Positions 17,692 to 27,650 are shown, counted from the first letter of the stretch. The stretch is DNA of 64,000 bases from an uncultured Clostridia bacterium (GCA_947589035.1 CANPYZ010000004.1:52066-116065); one strand, 5' to 3'. Translations and numbers: made by a program. The notes: generated from the letters alone by a model not told the origin.

Positions 17692-19491
17692 TTATTCGAC
17701 TTGAAAGCAGATACCGGAGAACGGCGGAAGAGAAAGAATAAATTCTCCCTGATTGCCTTCAATGACCGTTCCGGCGGTATTCGGGCGGGAGCCATTGTAA
17801 ATGTCGGCACTGGAATCTAAAAGCACGGTTAAGCGTTTCGCATCACAATGCAAAATATAATGGTCTTGCGGCGCACCGGCGAAATTAAACACGCCGACAA
17901 TCGATTCTGAAGAAGAATATCTCTGCATAGCGTAACAGCAAGGGTAATTCTGTTCGCAGTCACGCCAATCAAAACCGCCGTTTGTGTAGTCACGTTCGAA
18001 TAAAGCGGAATGTTTCAAATATAACTGGTTGACTTGTTTGATATATTGATGAAACGCATCATGAATGGGATATTTTAATAAAAACCAGTCTTGTTCTCTT
18101 GTTTCGTCCCATTCACGGAGCTGTCCAAATTCACTGCCCATGAAATCTAATAATTTCCCTGGGTGAATGGCATTATATAAATAAAAAGCTCTTGCCTGTG
18201 CGAATTTCCCTTCATAAAGCCCGTGCATTTTCTGGAGAATGGTAGCTTTTCCGTGGACATTTTCGTCATGGGAAAAGGGAAGAATGTAATATTCAGAATG
18301 ATAATACATCATAGAGAATGTTAATTTATCATATTGATTATAACGAAATAATGGGTCAGTTCGGAAATACTCTAACGTATCGTTCATGAAACCCATGTCC
18401 CATTTATAGTCAAAACCTAAGCCATCACTCCAGACAGGGGCAGTGACTTTCGGATAGTCAGTAGAATCTTCTGCACAGAGAATGCAATTCGGGAAACGGG
18501 CTTTTAAGCCGGAGTTCATATTTTTCAGGAAATTTAAGGCGTTGTTATTCACGCCGCTTTCTTTCTTGCCGTGCCAGTAAATTAGCCGGCTGATTGCGTC
18601 CATGCGAAGCCCGTCGAAATGAAATTCTTCCAGCCAGTAGCAAGCATTAGATTGAAGAAAACTCTGCACATCGCCTTTAGAATGCATAAAATTATAGCTT
18701 CCCCATTCGCTCAAGCCTGCTCCGGCGTTAGGGTATTCGTAAAGCGGAAACCCATCAAAATTGCCTAATCCGTAACTATCCACAGCGAAATGCACAAGCA
18801 CGAAATCTAATAACACGCCAATATGATTCTGATGAAGTTTGTCAATTAAAATTTTCAGTTGTTCCGCCGTGCCGTAACGGGAAGTTGGTGCGAAAAATCC
18901 CGTGTTCTGATAGCCCCAGGACGTGTCGCAGGGATGTTCAGCGAGCGGCATAAATTCAACGTAATTATACCCCATTTCTTTCAGATAGGGAATAAGCAAA
19001 TCGGCAATTTCTTCATAAGAATAAAATGCTCCTGTTTCGTCATCGGGATTTGCTTTTTTCTGTTTCCAGGAACCGAGGTGCATTTCGTAAATATGCATAG
19101 GGCGGTTTTTTCCGTCAGTGCGCTGGTGCATCCATGACTGGTCATGAAATTCATAATCGGAAAGATTCCGGATAATGGAACAGAACGCCGGACGTAAATC
19201 CATGCCGAAACCGTAAGGGTCACAATGTTCCGTGTAACTGCCGTCATTGTGCCAGATGCGGTATAAATACCGCTGTCCCTCTTTCGCTTGCGGAACGGTA
19301 ACTTCCCAGAAGTGATGATTTTCACTTTGATATAATTCCCAGTCCTGCCAGTCGTTAAATTCCCCAACAAGCGTAATTCTTGCCGCATGGGGGGCATATA
19401 CCCTGAAACTATACCCTTCCTGTGCCGGATGCACGCCTAAATATTGGTGTGCATCGAAAATTTTTCCTTTGTAGAATCCGTAAATGTCCAA
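17692..19491 (-). CDS. glgB: 1,4-alpha-glucan branching enzyme
   Basis: The 599-residue GH13 enzyme makes the alpha-1,6 branches of glycogen. It has an N-terminal CBM48 (VYAPHAARITLVGEFNDW), then the catalytic barrel with the nucleophile in DGLRMDAISRL, the acid/base Glu in CILCAEDST and the transition-state Asp in PFSHDENVHGK, then a beta domain. It lacks the longer N1 extension of E. coli GlgB, in line with its shorter length. The start codon is TTG at 19491 with AGGAGG eight bases upstream. It is divergent from a TetR gene, whose promoter region it shares. Confidence 0.95.
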   Translation of the reverse strand: MDIYGFYKGKIFDAHQYLGVHPAQEGYSFRVYAPHAARITLVGEFNDWQDWELYQSENHHFWEVTVPQAKEGQRYLYRIWHNDGSYTEHCDPYGFGMDLRPAFCSIIRNLSDYEFHDQSWMHQRTDGKNRPMHIYEMHLGSWKQKKANPDDETGAFYSYEEIADLLIPYLKEMGYNYVEFMPLAEHPCDTSWGYQNTGFFAPTSRYGTAEQLKILIDKLHQNHIGVLLDFVLVHFAVDSYGLGNFDGFPLYEYPNAGAGLSEWGSYNFMHSKGDVQSFLQSNACYWLEEFHFDGLRMDAISRLIYWHGKKESGVNNNALNFLKNMNSGLKARFPNCILCAEDSTDYPKVTAPVWSDGLGFDYKWDMGFMNDTLEYFRTDPLFRYNQYDKLTFSMMYYHSEYYILPFSHDENVHGKATILQKMHGLYEGKFAQARAFYLYNAIHPGKLLDFMGSEFGQLREWDETREQDWFLLKYPIHDAFHQYIKQVNQLYLKHSALFERDYTNGGFDWRDCEQNYPCCYAMQRYSSSESIVGVFNFAGAPQDHYILHCDAKRLTVLLDSSADIYNGSRPNTAGTVIEGNQGEFILSLPPFSGICFQVE

Positions 19492-19537
19492 AATTTTTTC
19501 CTCCTTAATAAAAAAATAGTAAAAATTATGCCAAAGT

Positions 19538-19558
19538 ACTTGAAAAATTCTGTCAAGT
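19538..19558. promoter_or_regulatory. Inverted repeat over the tetR promoter, operator candidate
   Basis: ACTTGA (19538-19543), 9-base centre, TCAAGT (19553-19558). It covers the -35 box and part of the spacer, a usual place for TetR autoregulation, and lies between tetR and glgB. Confidence 0.4.
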
Positions 19559-19568
19559 CTGCTATAAT
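19540..19568 (+). promoter_or_regulatory. Promoter of the TetR-family gene
   Basis: TTGAAA (19540-19545), 17-base spacer ending TGC, TATAAT (19563-19568). Confidence 0.8.
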
Positions 19569-19729
19569 AGAAGTAGCAGAAGAAACAGAACGTTTTTACC
19601 CGTTAAGAACATTATATTCCATTTTGCCGGAATATGCAATCTGTATTTTTGAACAACCGTCGTGTAAACCACAAAACAGGGAATTTTGAGGATTAATTCA
19701 AACAAATTCAACAGAAAGGTGGGAAAACT

Positions 19730-20311
19730 ATGGATTTACGGCAACAGCGCACGAAACGAAACATAGCGAACGCATTTTTAAGTTTGCGGAGTGAAAAACC
19801 GCTGGAAAAAATCACCATACGGGAATTAGCGGAACGGGCTTCCATTCATAAGGCAACGTTTTACCTGCACTACAAAGATATTTATGCGTTGTCGGAAAGT
19901 TTAGAGCAGGAAGTCATTGATGATATTCTGTACGGATTATCTGACCCGGCAATGCTTTTGACCGATACGGACAGATTCAATGAAGAATTATACTGCTTAC
20001 TCATGGCGAATGAAAGTATGTTAAGCATATTATTTTCAGGAAGCCGTGCCGGAATGCTTGCAGCAAGAATGGACGTGCAGTTGAAAGAATATATTTTTTC
20101 ACGGCACGAGGACTGGAACACATTAGAAATCAATGTGATTTTAACTTACTTAATTCAGGGGGCGTATTATGCGTACATGCAATACCACAGCAAGAACGCC
20201 AAAGAAGTTCTCCACATGATTAATACAATGGCAGGTTCCGTTCTCCGGCGGTACACCGGACAAATTCCCTTGAATGGGAAAACTTCCGAACCGAACCCGG
20301 AAAGTAAATAG
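19730..20311 (+). CDS. TetR/AcrR family transcriptional regulator
   Basis: The 193-residue protein starts with a TetR DNA-binding domain: RTKRNIANAFLSL, ITIRELAERASIHKATFYLHY (the recognition helix with the typical TFY-x-HY ending). The ligand-binding half is not assignable. The start ATG follows AAAGGTGGG. Target genes are unknown; the closest candidate is its own promoter, which overlaps an inverted repeat, and possibly the divergent glgB. Confidence 0.85.
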   Translation: MDLRQQRTKRNIANAFLSLRSEKPLEKITIRELAERASIHKATFYLHYKDIYALSESLEQEVIDDILYGLSDPAMLLTDTDRFNEELYCLLMANESMLSILFSGSRAGMLAARMDVQLKEYIFSRHEDWNTLEINVILTYLIQGAYYAYMQYHSKNAKEVLHMINTMAGSVLRRYTGQIPLNGKTSEPNPESK

Positions 20312-20560
20312 TTGTTCACAAAATGTCGGAAGTTTACGGAAAAATCACAGCTTCTATTTACAAAGTCGGAAAAATTTTGTAGAAGATAAACAAAGAAAAA
20401 AGCAATTACCGGAAAACAGTAAGTTAAAATCATTGACTTATGTAATAAAAAATTTTCAATTATCTTGTATTTTTTTCTTGATTTCTACTTTGTGTATAAT
20501 TAATATGTTCGTTTAGTGAAAATTTCTAAAAAAAAAATTTGGATTTATGTAAAAATACAG
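20312..20560. other. Non-coding stretch upstream of the pilus operon
   Basis: A/T-rich and without a convincing gene. A 19-codon reading frame starting near 20322 has no ribosome-binding site and was not called. The pilus operon promoter begins at 20561. Confidence 0.5.
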
Positions 20561-20589
20561 TTGCAATTTTTTCTGGTAAATGATATAAT
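20561..20589 (+). promoter_or_regulatory. Promoter of the type IV pilus operon
   Basis: TTGCAA (20561-20566), 17-base spacer ending TGA, TATAAT (20584-20589), followed by a leader of about 70 bases and GGAGGTGG before pilC. Confidence 0.85.
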
Positions 20590-20667
20590 TAAGATACTGG
20601 GATATTATGCACAGGCATATCATGTCCGGAATCTATGTAAGCCCAAAATTTTATTGGAGGTGGTCGA

Positions 20668-21864
20668 ATGAAAAGTTTTTCCTACGTGGCAACCACTGCC
20701 GCTGGTAAACAGGTAAGAGGTACAATCAATGCGGAAGATGTCCGTGAATTTACCAAACAAGCTAAGGATAAGGGCTTGACCGTTACCAAATACGAGGAAA
20801 AAGAAATCGAAAAGAAAAAGACTATCAAGAACTTTAAAACGAAAGACCTTGCGTTCAACTGTCGTCAGCTTGCTGCAATGCTGACTTCTGGTTTAACACT
20901 GGTTAAAGCTCTTGATATTCTGAGCAAGGAACAGCCAACGGAAGATGCCAAGGCTGTTTGGCAGGACGTTTACGAAAATGTACAGAAGGGCGAATCGTTC
21001 TCCGATGCGTTACTTCAGTACAGAGGGGTATTCCCCGACTTCATGGTAGCAATGGTTTCTGCCGGTGAATCATCTGGTTCATTGGATACTATCATGCAGG
21101 ACTTGTCTGACTATTATCAGAAACAAAATAAGATGAATAATACAATTAAAGGCGCATTAACTTATCCGATTATTTTAGGCGTTTTAATGATTGTCATTAT
21201 TGTATTCATGTTCGTGTTCATCATGCCGACATTCGCAGGCATGTATGAAAATCCGGATGATATGCCGGCGTTGACAAAAGTCATGATGGGCTTCAGTGAC
21301 TCTCTTGTCCAGTTCTGGTATATTTACCTTGTGGTAATTGTTGGTATTGTTTTCGGCGTGATGTACATGCTGAAAATTCCGTCCACACGTCTGAAATGGG
21401 ATAAGTTAATTATTAAAGGTCCAGGCTTTGGTCCTTTAGTTGTAAAAGTGTACACTGCACGTTTTGCCAGCACAATGGCTTCCCTGTATTCTTCCGGTAT
21501 TCCTATGGTAGACTGTCTGAAACGGTCTTCCGCAATTCTCGGAAACAGTTATATTAGCTTATTGTTTGAACAGGTCATTGACGAAGTAAAACAGGGCGAA
21601 ACGCTTTCCTCTTCCATTCAGCGTACAGAAATTTTTGACTCCATGTTCTGTTCCATTATTTTCGTCGGTGAAGAAGCCGGCGCATTGGATAGTATTTTGA
21701 CGAAAACCGCAGACTATTACGACGAAGAAGCCGATGCCGCTGTTGGTCGTTTAGTCGGAATGCTTGAACCGTTAATGATTATCATCATGGGTGTTGCTGT
21801 AGGTTTACTGCTTGCCGCAATCTTCCCGGCATTGTATGGTTCATTCGATGCTATCGCAGCATAA
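20668..21864 (+). CDS. pilC: Type IV pilus inner-membrane platform protein PilC (type II secretion F family)
   Basis: The 398-residue polytopic protein has the duplicated T2SSF domain: the first copy around FNCRQLAAMLTSGLTLVKAL and GESSGSLDTIMQDLS, the second around RFASTMASLYSSGIPMVDCL and EEAGALDSILTKTADYYDEE, each followed by hydrophobic segments. It is the membrane platform on which PilB and PilT act. First gene of the pilus operon, with a strong GGAGG site. Length is usual for the family. Confidence 0.94.
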   Translation: MKSFSYVATTAAGKQVRGTINAEDVREFTKQAKDKGLTVTKYEEKEIEKKKTIKNFKTKDLAFNCRQLAAMLTSGLTLVKALDILSKEQPTEDAKAVWQDVYENVQKGESFSDALLQYRGVFPDFMVAMVSAGESSGSLDTIMQDLSDYYQKQNKMNNTIKGALTYPIILGVLMIVIIVFMFVFIMPTFAGMYENPDDMPALTKVMMGFSDSLVQFWYIYLVVIVGIVFGVMYMLKIPSTRLKWDKLIIKGPGFGPLVVKVYTARFASTMASLYSSGIPMVDCLKRSSAILGNSYISLLFEQVIDEVKQGETLSSSIQRTEIFDSMFCSIIFVGEEAGALDSILTKTADYYDEEADAAVGRLVGMLEPLMIIIMGVAVGLLLAAIFPALYGSFDAIAA

Positions 21865-21896
21865 TTATTCTGAAAAACAAAAAGGAGGCTGACTAA

Positions 21897-23561
21897 ATGC
21901 TTTCATTTGATATTACTGATAGAAATATCCGAATTATTAAAGGTGCAGAAAGCGGCGGAAAAATTAAAATCAGTTCCGCTGCTGAACTGGAACTGGACGA
22001 ATCCTTAATTGTCAACGGACACGTCAACGACAGAAACCGTGTTGTTGGTAAAATCAACCAGGCGTTGAAAAGTGCCGGAATCGCTGACAAAGAAGCGATG
22101 ATTTCCATTTCCTCCAACGAAACAGTATTCAAGGAATTAATGATTCCTCCGAATCCTAAAGAAGCGGAATTTATGAAAAGTGTCCGCTTGGAACTCAAAA
22201 ACCAAATTAACATTGATGAATCTTACGCTGTAGCGTATACTATTGTAGGTGACCCGGAAACAGACGAAACCGGCGCACAAATGCAGAAAATTCTTGTCAC
22301 AGCATGTCCGCAGGATGTTATTGAAAGTTACCGTGCAATCTTCAATATGCTGAATATTCAGCTGAAGTCTGTCATGATTGGCTGTAATGCCATTACAAAA
22401 GTTCTGCTTGCCGATACGAAAACAAAAGCGAAAATGCCATTACTGGCAGTACAGGTTGATGCGAATTTTATCAGCTTGAACTTGTATGAAGACGGAATGT
22501 TGTCATTCTCACGTTTTGCCTCGATTGACCCAGAAGACTATGATCACCCAGATGATTATATTTTCGAGGCAGTGAATGAAAATATTTACCGTATGCTGCA
22601 ATTTGCGAGAATCAGAGGTTCAGAAGAAATCCGGAACGTTGTGTTCTATGGTGACATAGACGTGCAGAAGGATTTATATGACCGACTTCAGGACGAACAG
22701 AAAGCAAACGACATTGAAGTGAGCCGTTTGAACGTTCCTCCGCAGATTCACGGCTATCAGAATCTGAATTTCTCTCTGTATGCTAACGCAATCGGCACAA
22801 TGTTCAAACGTGATAAACTGACTGAACATATTAACTTCTTAGAAACAGAAGCGTCCGGTGCAGGGATTGCCGGAAAAGTGCCGAAAGATGACCATTCATT
22901 CAATTTAGTTGCCGTTGTTGGCGTAGTGCTTTCCGTTGTTGTGATTGGCGTAGCGTATGGTGTATTAGCCATTAGTGATGCCAATGTGAAATCAAAAACC
23001 GCTGATTTACAGGCGCAGATTGATTCACCGGATACGGCTTCTAAATTACAGTTATATGACAATCTCCAGATTATTCGGGATAATGTACGGGCGTATGCCG
23101 ATAATGTCAACATGGCAAAAGATGCTTATCTGTCCCTGCCAGTCATTGACGACGGTGTATTTACTGCCCTTGATGAAGCCCTGGAAACCGTCATGAACGA
23201 AAACGAAGGCACCAGTGAAGAAGCACAAGTTGGCACAATTACTTACGAAGACGGTATTGCCACAGTGGAAATTTCTATCACCACGAAAGACGAACAGACA
23301 CAGAAATACCCGGATGCATTAGTGCAGTATTTATATGATACTTACGGTGTGGAAGGTTCCGACAAGGAACACCAGTATTTCTCAGATGTAGACTATGCTG
23401 GTTATGAAGTGAATACAACAACTGGTGAAAATAATGAAGAAGTCAAAACAGTGGAATTTGACCTCGTGCTTCACCTGAAACCAGGTCAGGAAATTGAAGT
23501 CGTGGAAGAAACCACAGAACCCGCAACAGAAGCTGCCGCAGAGGATGCCGCTGCTGAATAA
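21897..23561 (+). CDS. pilM: PilM-PilN fusion, type IV pilus alignment protein
   Basis: The 554-residue protein begins with an actin-like PilM domain (SFDITDRNIRIIKGAESGG, then LLAVQVDANFISLNLYEDG, about 1-310). It continues with a membrane helix near 335-360 (FNLVAVVGVVLSVVVIGVAY) and an extracytoplasmic PilN-like domain ending in an acidic Glu/Thr/Ala tail. In most systems PilM and PilN are separate and bind through the short PilN N-terminus; here they form one chain, so the cytoplasmic ring is covalently tied to the membrane. PilO follows 31 bases downstream. Confidence 0.85.
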   Translation: MLSFDITDRNIRIIKGAESGGKIKISSAAELELDESLIVNGHVNDRNRVVGKINQALKSAGIADKEAMISISSNETVFKELMIPPNPKEAEFMKSVRLELKNQINIDESYAVAYTIVGDPETDETGAQMQKILVTACPQDVIESYRAIFNMLNIQLKSVMIGCNAITKVLLADTKTKAKMPLLAVQVDANFISLNLYEDGMLSFSRFASIDPEDYDHPDDYIFEAVNENIYRMLQFARIRGSEEIRNVVFYGDIDVQKDLYDRLQDEQKANDIEVSRLNVPPQIHGYQNLNFSLYANAIGTMFKRDKLTEHINFLETEASGAGIAGKVPKDDHSFNLVAVVGVVLSVVVIGVAYGVLAISDANVKSKTADLQAQIDSPDTASKLQLYDNLQIIRDNVRAYADNVNMAKDAYLSLPVIDDGVFTALDEALETVMNENEGTSEEAQVGTITYEDGIATVEISITTKDEQTQKYPDALVQYLYDTYGVEGSDKEHQYFSDVDYAGYEVNTTTGENNEEVKTVEFDLVLHLKPGQEIEVVEETTEPATEAAAEDAAAE

Positions 23562-23592
23562 ATCAAAATCATAAAAAGGAGAGTGATGAATC

Positions 23593-24444
23593 ATGATGAA
23601 TGAAATGAGTTACAGAGATAAAATGATTGTTCTGATTATGTCTGTCATTATCATTCTGGCAGTCGGTTTCTTTGCGTTAGTCCGCCCGAAATATAATACA
23701 TTAGTTGCAGACAAAGCGACTTATGAAACCACGAAAGAAGAATGGGAAGGCATTGACACCAAACTCCAGCAAATTCCCACGCTGCAAAGCGGAATTACTT
23801 CTGAAGCGGACGAGGCGAAGAAAACCGCAGAAATTTTCGTCAATGAGGCTTTCGCCACCGGAAACGAAACTTACGACAACTACAAGACCAATTTAGAAAT
23901 CAGCCAGCACATGCAGCCATTTATTGATGACAGTGAACTGGCAGTGACTGAAGCAGAAATTTCCGGCGTTACAGCTGAAGAACTGGCATATTACTACTAT
24001 GAACCGGACGTATTGACCTATTCTTTACTGGAAAAAGCCGACGTAAACGGCAATTACGCTAAAGAAGTTTCCAGTGTCCTGCAAGAACAGAATTATCTGG
24101 AAGAAAGAGAAGTCGCAGAAGTTCTGGAAGATACCATTACATTCACGGTAACCGGCAAAAAAGAAAACTTAATGACATTCTTAACCAAAATGAAAGAAGA
24201 AGAGAAAAACGCAGTGAACATTACCGCACTGGAAATCAACGACTACACATTCGGCAAAGGCAATAAAGAAGTTGTCACCGAACAGCAGACAGATGCCGAA
24301 GGTAATGTCACTACAGTCCAGAGAGAAGTAGACGGGGAGGAAATTTCCGAGATGACAATTGGCTTAACATTCTATAATGCGACACCGATTGACGAACCGG
24401 ATGTAGAGAACACACAGCCGATGGCTGCACCGGAAGAAAAGTGA
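23593..24444 (+). CDS. pilO: PilO-like type IV pilus alignment protein
   Basis: The 283-residue protein has a short cytoplasmic N-terminus, one membrane helix (MIVLIMSVIIILAVGFFAL), a coiled-coil-prone stretch with many Glu/Lys residues, and a C-terminal ferredoxin-like part (TITFTVTGKKENLMTFLTKM), the usual PilO layout. The sequence itself is weakly conserved, so the call rests on layout and on the position directly after the PilM-PilN gene. It would bridge the platform to the surface through heterodimers with the PilN part. Confidence 0.75.
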   Translation: MMNEMSYRDKMIVLIMSVIIILAVGFFALVRPKYNTLVADKATYETTKEEWEGIDTKLQQIPTLQSGITSEADEAKKTAEIFVNEAFATGNETYDNYKTNLEISQHMQPFIDDSELAVTEAEISGVTAEELAYYYYEPDVLTYSLLEKADVNGNYAKEVSSVLQEQNYLEEREVAEVLEDTITFTVTGKKENLMTFLTKMKEEEKNAVNITALEINDYTFGKGNKEVVTEQQTDAEGNVTTVQREVDGEEISEMTIGLTFYNATPIDEPDVENTQPMAAPEEK

Positions 24445-24471
24445 TGTTTCATCATGAAAGGCGGTAGGAGA

Positions 24472-27225
24472 ATGATGAGAGAGAAAACAACAAATCCGAA
24501 GCGGGTCAAAGGTACAGTCCTGTTTACCGTCGTAGCGGTGATGATGGTGCTGACTGTATTTCTGGCAGCGACGCTGGCGTTGGCGACGACCGCCAACCGC
24601 CGGGCGTACACGAACTATCAGCAAGAGCAATCGGAATACACCGCAAGAGCTGTTCTTGAGGCAGTCACACAGCAAGTACAGACAGATGCCGCCGCTGACG
24701 GTTCAGGAATCTGCACACAAATCTGTGATGTTCTGCCGAATACTTCAACATCAATTCCAGTAACGATTGATGACGGAACAACTTCTGAAACACATGAAGT
24801 CATTGTCACAAACACAAACAGCACACAATCCATGTACGATGCGACACTGGGAGCATTCCGGGATTATCCGGTGTATCAGCTTTCTGTTACAGTGGATAGT
24901 GCTACTACTAATGCAAGCGCAACTTATGAAACCTATCTTGCACTGGAAGTAACATCAGACACGCCAACTCCTCCCACTACTCCACCCACACCAAGCGGCG
25001 GCGGCGGCGGCGCATTCGTCAGCTTAGGTGGAGTATCTGCGAGACCAGTTGGTACACATGGTTATACTACTGGTGGTAGCTATATAGGTATTGGTGGTCC
25101 TGGTCCACTTGGACCAATAACTGATCCTAACGATAAAACAAATGCTGTTCTTTTAGCAGCAGCTGATAAGCAGACAATTGATGCTCCGTTGTATATTAAT
25201 AACAATGCATCAGTTACCAATGATTTTTATATTCATTTTACTAAGCCAGATGATTTTATGGTTGTAACAGGTGACCTCTATGTAACAAATCCAAAATTTC
25301 ATACGGACTTCACCGGTTATATAGATACTGGAGCAACTTATGAAAATACCCCTTATATTTATATAGGTGGTGCATTACGTATTCAACAAGAAATGGTTGT
25401 TGGTGATGACACTCACCCGGTTAATATGTATGTTGGAAATATGCAATATGTAGGTAAAAAAGGATTAGATTTGCATGGAGATTTATATCTTATGGATGAA
25501 GATGCTACTTCTAATTTGAATGTAGATGAATCCCCAGGATATTATTTACATGAATGGGTTGGAGCTACATTGAATAGAGCAGAAGGTTACTCCACACGTT
25601 ATGGTAATATCTATGCTATGGGTTCTGTAAGTGTTACAGGAACTAACAACACTATGTTTGTAGATGGGAATGTACAAATAAATAAAGATTTAACAGTTTC
25701 TAAGTTGAAAGTAACAGGTGATGTTATTGTTAATGGAACATTGACAGTAACAAATTCTTTAGAAGTTGGTGAAAAAGTTATTGCTGGCACTATTGTTGGT
25801 GGTGATAAAATTCATAATGCTACTTCTGTGTCAGCTGTGACCGGAGGAACTACAACAATTGATGCATCTACTTTACCAGCCCAGCCTACACATAACTATA
25901 AAACATGGTATGAGAATGTTGTATACGACAAATCTTCTGATGAACAGTTTGGCTGGGGTAATGTTTGGTTTAAAGCTCGTTATGAACTGCATCAGGTTAT
26001 TGATGGTGTAGAACAACCAGTAAAAACAGTTCCAAATGAGTGGGAATTTGAGGATATTATCCCCTATCAAAGCGGGGTTAATACTGCCGGAGCTGCTAAT
26101 ATTGATGAATATGCCGGAGCAACCAATGCAAAAGCAAAAGCATTGCTTGAAAATGTTGGTGAAGCTAATGCTTCTGTAGAAGATAGGGCAGCTGGATATG
26201 ATTTTTCTAATTCAATATACTTTGACAGGGACGTATATCCACAAAATTACACAAGAGAGAAACTGAATGATTCTGATCCTGCTGTCGGCAAGATCGAGCA
26301 ACCACAGCCCGCTAATTATGAAAGTATGTATCCTGTAAGTATAACTGCTTTGGATTCTTCATTATTTGACGGTGGTGCATATCAGGTACCAATTTATGGA
26401 GCAAATGGTAATGCAACATATCCTACAGTAATTAATGGTGGTGATGCACTTCCTCTTAGTGATTTAGAAACAAGTGATTATTACAAAATCACAAGTAGTT
26501 GCGTATTGACAGGAAGTATTGATAAAAATGTTTATGTTGATAGTTCTTCCGGTTCAGTAACAGTAATTATAGATAAAACATGGTTTGAATATGGGGACAA
26601 TGGAACTTCAGGACTTATTATTGACGACACAAGTAATGTTACAATTTTTGTTGTTGGTAATAATACATTCAATAATGGTGCAGGTATAATAACAAAGGAC
26701 TATTTAGAGTTAATATGGAATGCAAGTCCAGTAGATTTGTCAGCTCGTAGAAGATATGTTTTTGGTGAAATGCAGCAAGATATTACTATTGCGCAAGAAC
26801 AGACACCAGGAAGTCCGACATATCCAAATGTAGTAATTTATTCTGATGATGGGGCTAATTTAGCAGTAAATGATGGTGGAGTAGTTACTGCAATGGTTCG
26901 TGCGCCTAAATTGAAATTCTCACCACGTCAAGGAAGTTCAGCAAGTAGAACTATACATTATGTGTTACCTACAGGAGAAACTGTTGATTATGGATATAAT
27001 TGCGAAATTTCAAGCTGTAATAATTGTATTGGTGTAATTGGTCAATTAATTGCGGGAGAAATTGATTTTGGTGATAGTGGTAACTGGGGTATGCTTTATA
27101 TTACTGAACCAGCTTCTTCTACGCCGCCAACAACGCCACCAACAACGCCAACGACACCACCCACAACACCGACTCCAGGTTCAACTCATGCAACACTTGG
27201 TGTATTGTATTCTAATGTATATTAA
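24472..27225 (+). CDS. Large PilX-like surface protein of the pilus operon
   Basis: About 917 residues. The N-terminus (FTVVAVMMVLTVFLAATLAL followed by ATTANRRAYTNYQQEQSEYTA) is a PilX/PulG-type hydrophobic helix, but without a clear prepilin Gly-Phe/Glu cleavage motif. After about 160 residues comes a Pro/Thr/Gly linker (TPPTTPPTPSGGGGGAF), then a long beta-rich domain with strand-turn repeats (LYVTNPKFHT, VQINKDLTVSKLKVTGDVIV), and near the end a second linker of PPTTPPTTP units. It is probably a tip or minor-pilin adhesin. ATG at 24472 is preferred for its GGCGGTAGGAG site; ATG at 24454 or 24475 are alternatives. The middle (25.02-27.1 kb) is A/T-richer, with other codon preferences than its neighbours. 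Confidence 0.7.
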   Translation: MMREKTTNPKRVKGTVLFTVVAVMMVLTVFLAATLALATTANRRAYTNYQQEQSEYTARAVLEAVTQQVQTDAAADGSGICTQICDVLPNTSTSIPVTIDDGTTSETHEVIVTNTNSTQSMYDATLGAFRDYPVYQLSVTVDSATTNASATYETYLALEVTSDTPTPPTTPPTPSGGGGGAFVSLGGVSARPVGTHGYTTGGSYIGIGGPGPLGPITDPNDKTNAVLLAAADKQTIDAPLYINNNASVTNDFYIHFTKPDDFMVVTGDLYVTNPKFHTDFTGYIDTGATYENTPYIYIGGALRIQQEMVVGDDTHPVNMYVGNMQYVGKKGLDLHGDLYLMDEDATSNLNVDESPGYYLHEWVGATLNRAEGYSTRYGNIYAMGSVSVTGTNNTMFVDGNVQINKDLTVSKLKVTGDVIVNGTLTVTNSLEVGEKVIAGTIVGGDKIHNATSVSAVTGGTTTIDASTLPAQPTHNYKTWYENVVYDKSSDEQFGWGNVWFKARYELHQVIDGVEQPVKTVPNEWEFEDIIPYQSGVNTAGAANIDEYAGATNAKAKALLENVGEANASVEDRAAGYDFSNSIYFDRDVYPQNYTREKLNDSDPAVGKIEQPQPANYESMYPVSITALDSSLFDGGAYQVPIYGANGNATYPTVINGGDALPLSDLETSDYYKITSSCVLTGSIDKNVYVDSSSGSVTVIIDKTWFEYGDNGTSGLIIDDTSNVTIFVVGNNTFNNGAGIITKDYLELIWNASPVDLSARRRYVFGEMQQDITIAQEQTPGSPTYPNVVIYSDDGANLAVNDGGVVTAMVRAPKLKFSPRQGSSASRTIHYVLPTGETVDYGYNCEISSCNNCIGVIGQLIAGEIDFGDSGNWGMLYITEPASSTPPTTPPTTPTTPPTTPTPGSTHATLGVLYSNVY

Positions 27226-27237
27226 TAAGGAGGGCTT

Positions 27238-27633
27238 ATGATGAAACAAAAACTTGAACAACGGAAATCCGTGAAACGAGTAAAAGGTATGACCCTCATC
27301 GAAATCCTCATCGCCATGGCAGTTTTTGCCGTGGCGGGGTTGATGATGGTGAAAGTCGGTGCGGCTTCCAAGTCTCAGCTCATGAACAGCAATCATCTGA
27401 ATAATAAAACACAGGCAGAAGCCGCTATTGGTGGAAAAAAAGATAAGGATACACTTAACACATATGGCAGTACAGGCGAACAAGATGTAACATTTACAGT
27501 TGGCAGTTATGCCCCAATTACTGCAAAACGTTATGATACCCTCGCTGCGGATGCAGTTTCTGGAAAGAATTGTGATACAGGTCTGGGTAATGATGAAAGT
27601 CTGCAATTCTATATTATCGGTTCCGGAACATGA
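27238..27633 (+). CDS. Type IV prepilin-like protein (small)
   Basis: The 131-residue protein has a basic leader and the prepilin cleavage/methylation motif KGMTLIEILIAMAVFAVAG: cleavage after Gly with Met at +1 and Glu at +5, then a hydrophobic helix. The globular part is short (about 90 residues), with a single Cys. It starts after AGGAGG; a second ATG follows directly. Its stop overlaps an in-frame ATG of the next gene, but that gene more likely starts at a GTG downstream. It could be the major pilin or a minor one. Confidence 0.85.
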   Translation: MMKQKLEQRKSVKRVKGMTLIEILIAMAVFAVAGLMMVKVGAASKSQLMNSNHLNNKTQAEAAIGGKKDKDTLNTYGSTGEQDVTFTVGSYAPITAKRYDTLAADAVSGKNCDTGLGNDESLQFYIIGSGT

Positions 27634-27650
27634 AAACAGGAGGCATAATT

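Noticed and set aside
20322..20381. 19-codon frame upstream of the pilus operon
   Set aside because: No ribosome-binding site and no promoter at a useful distance.
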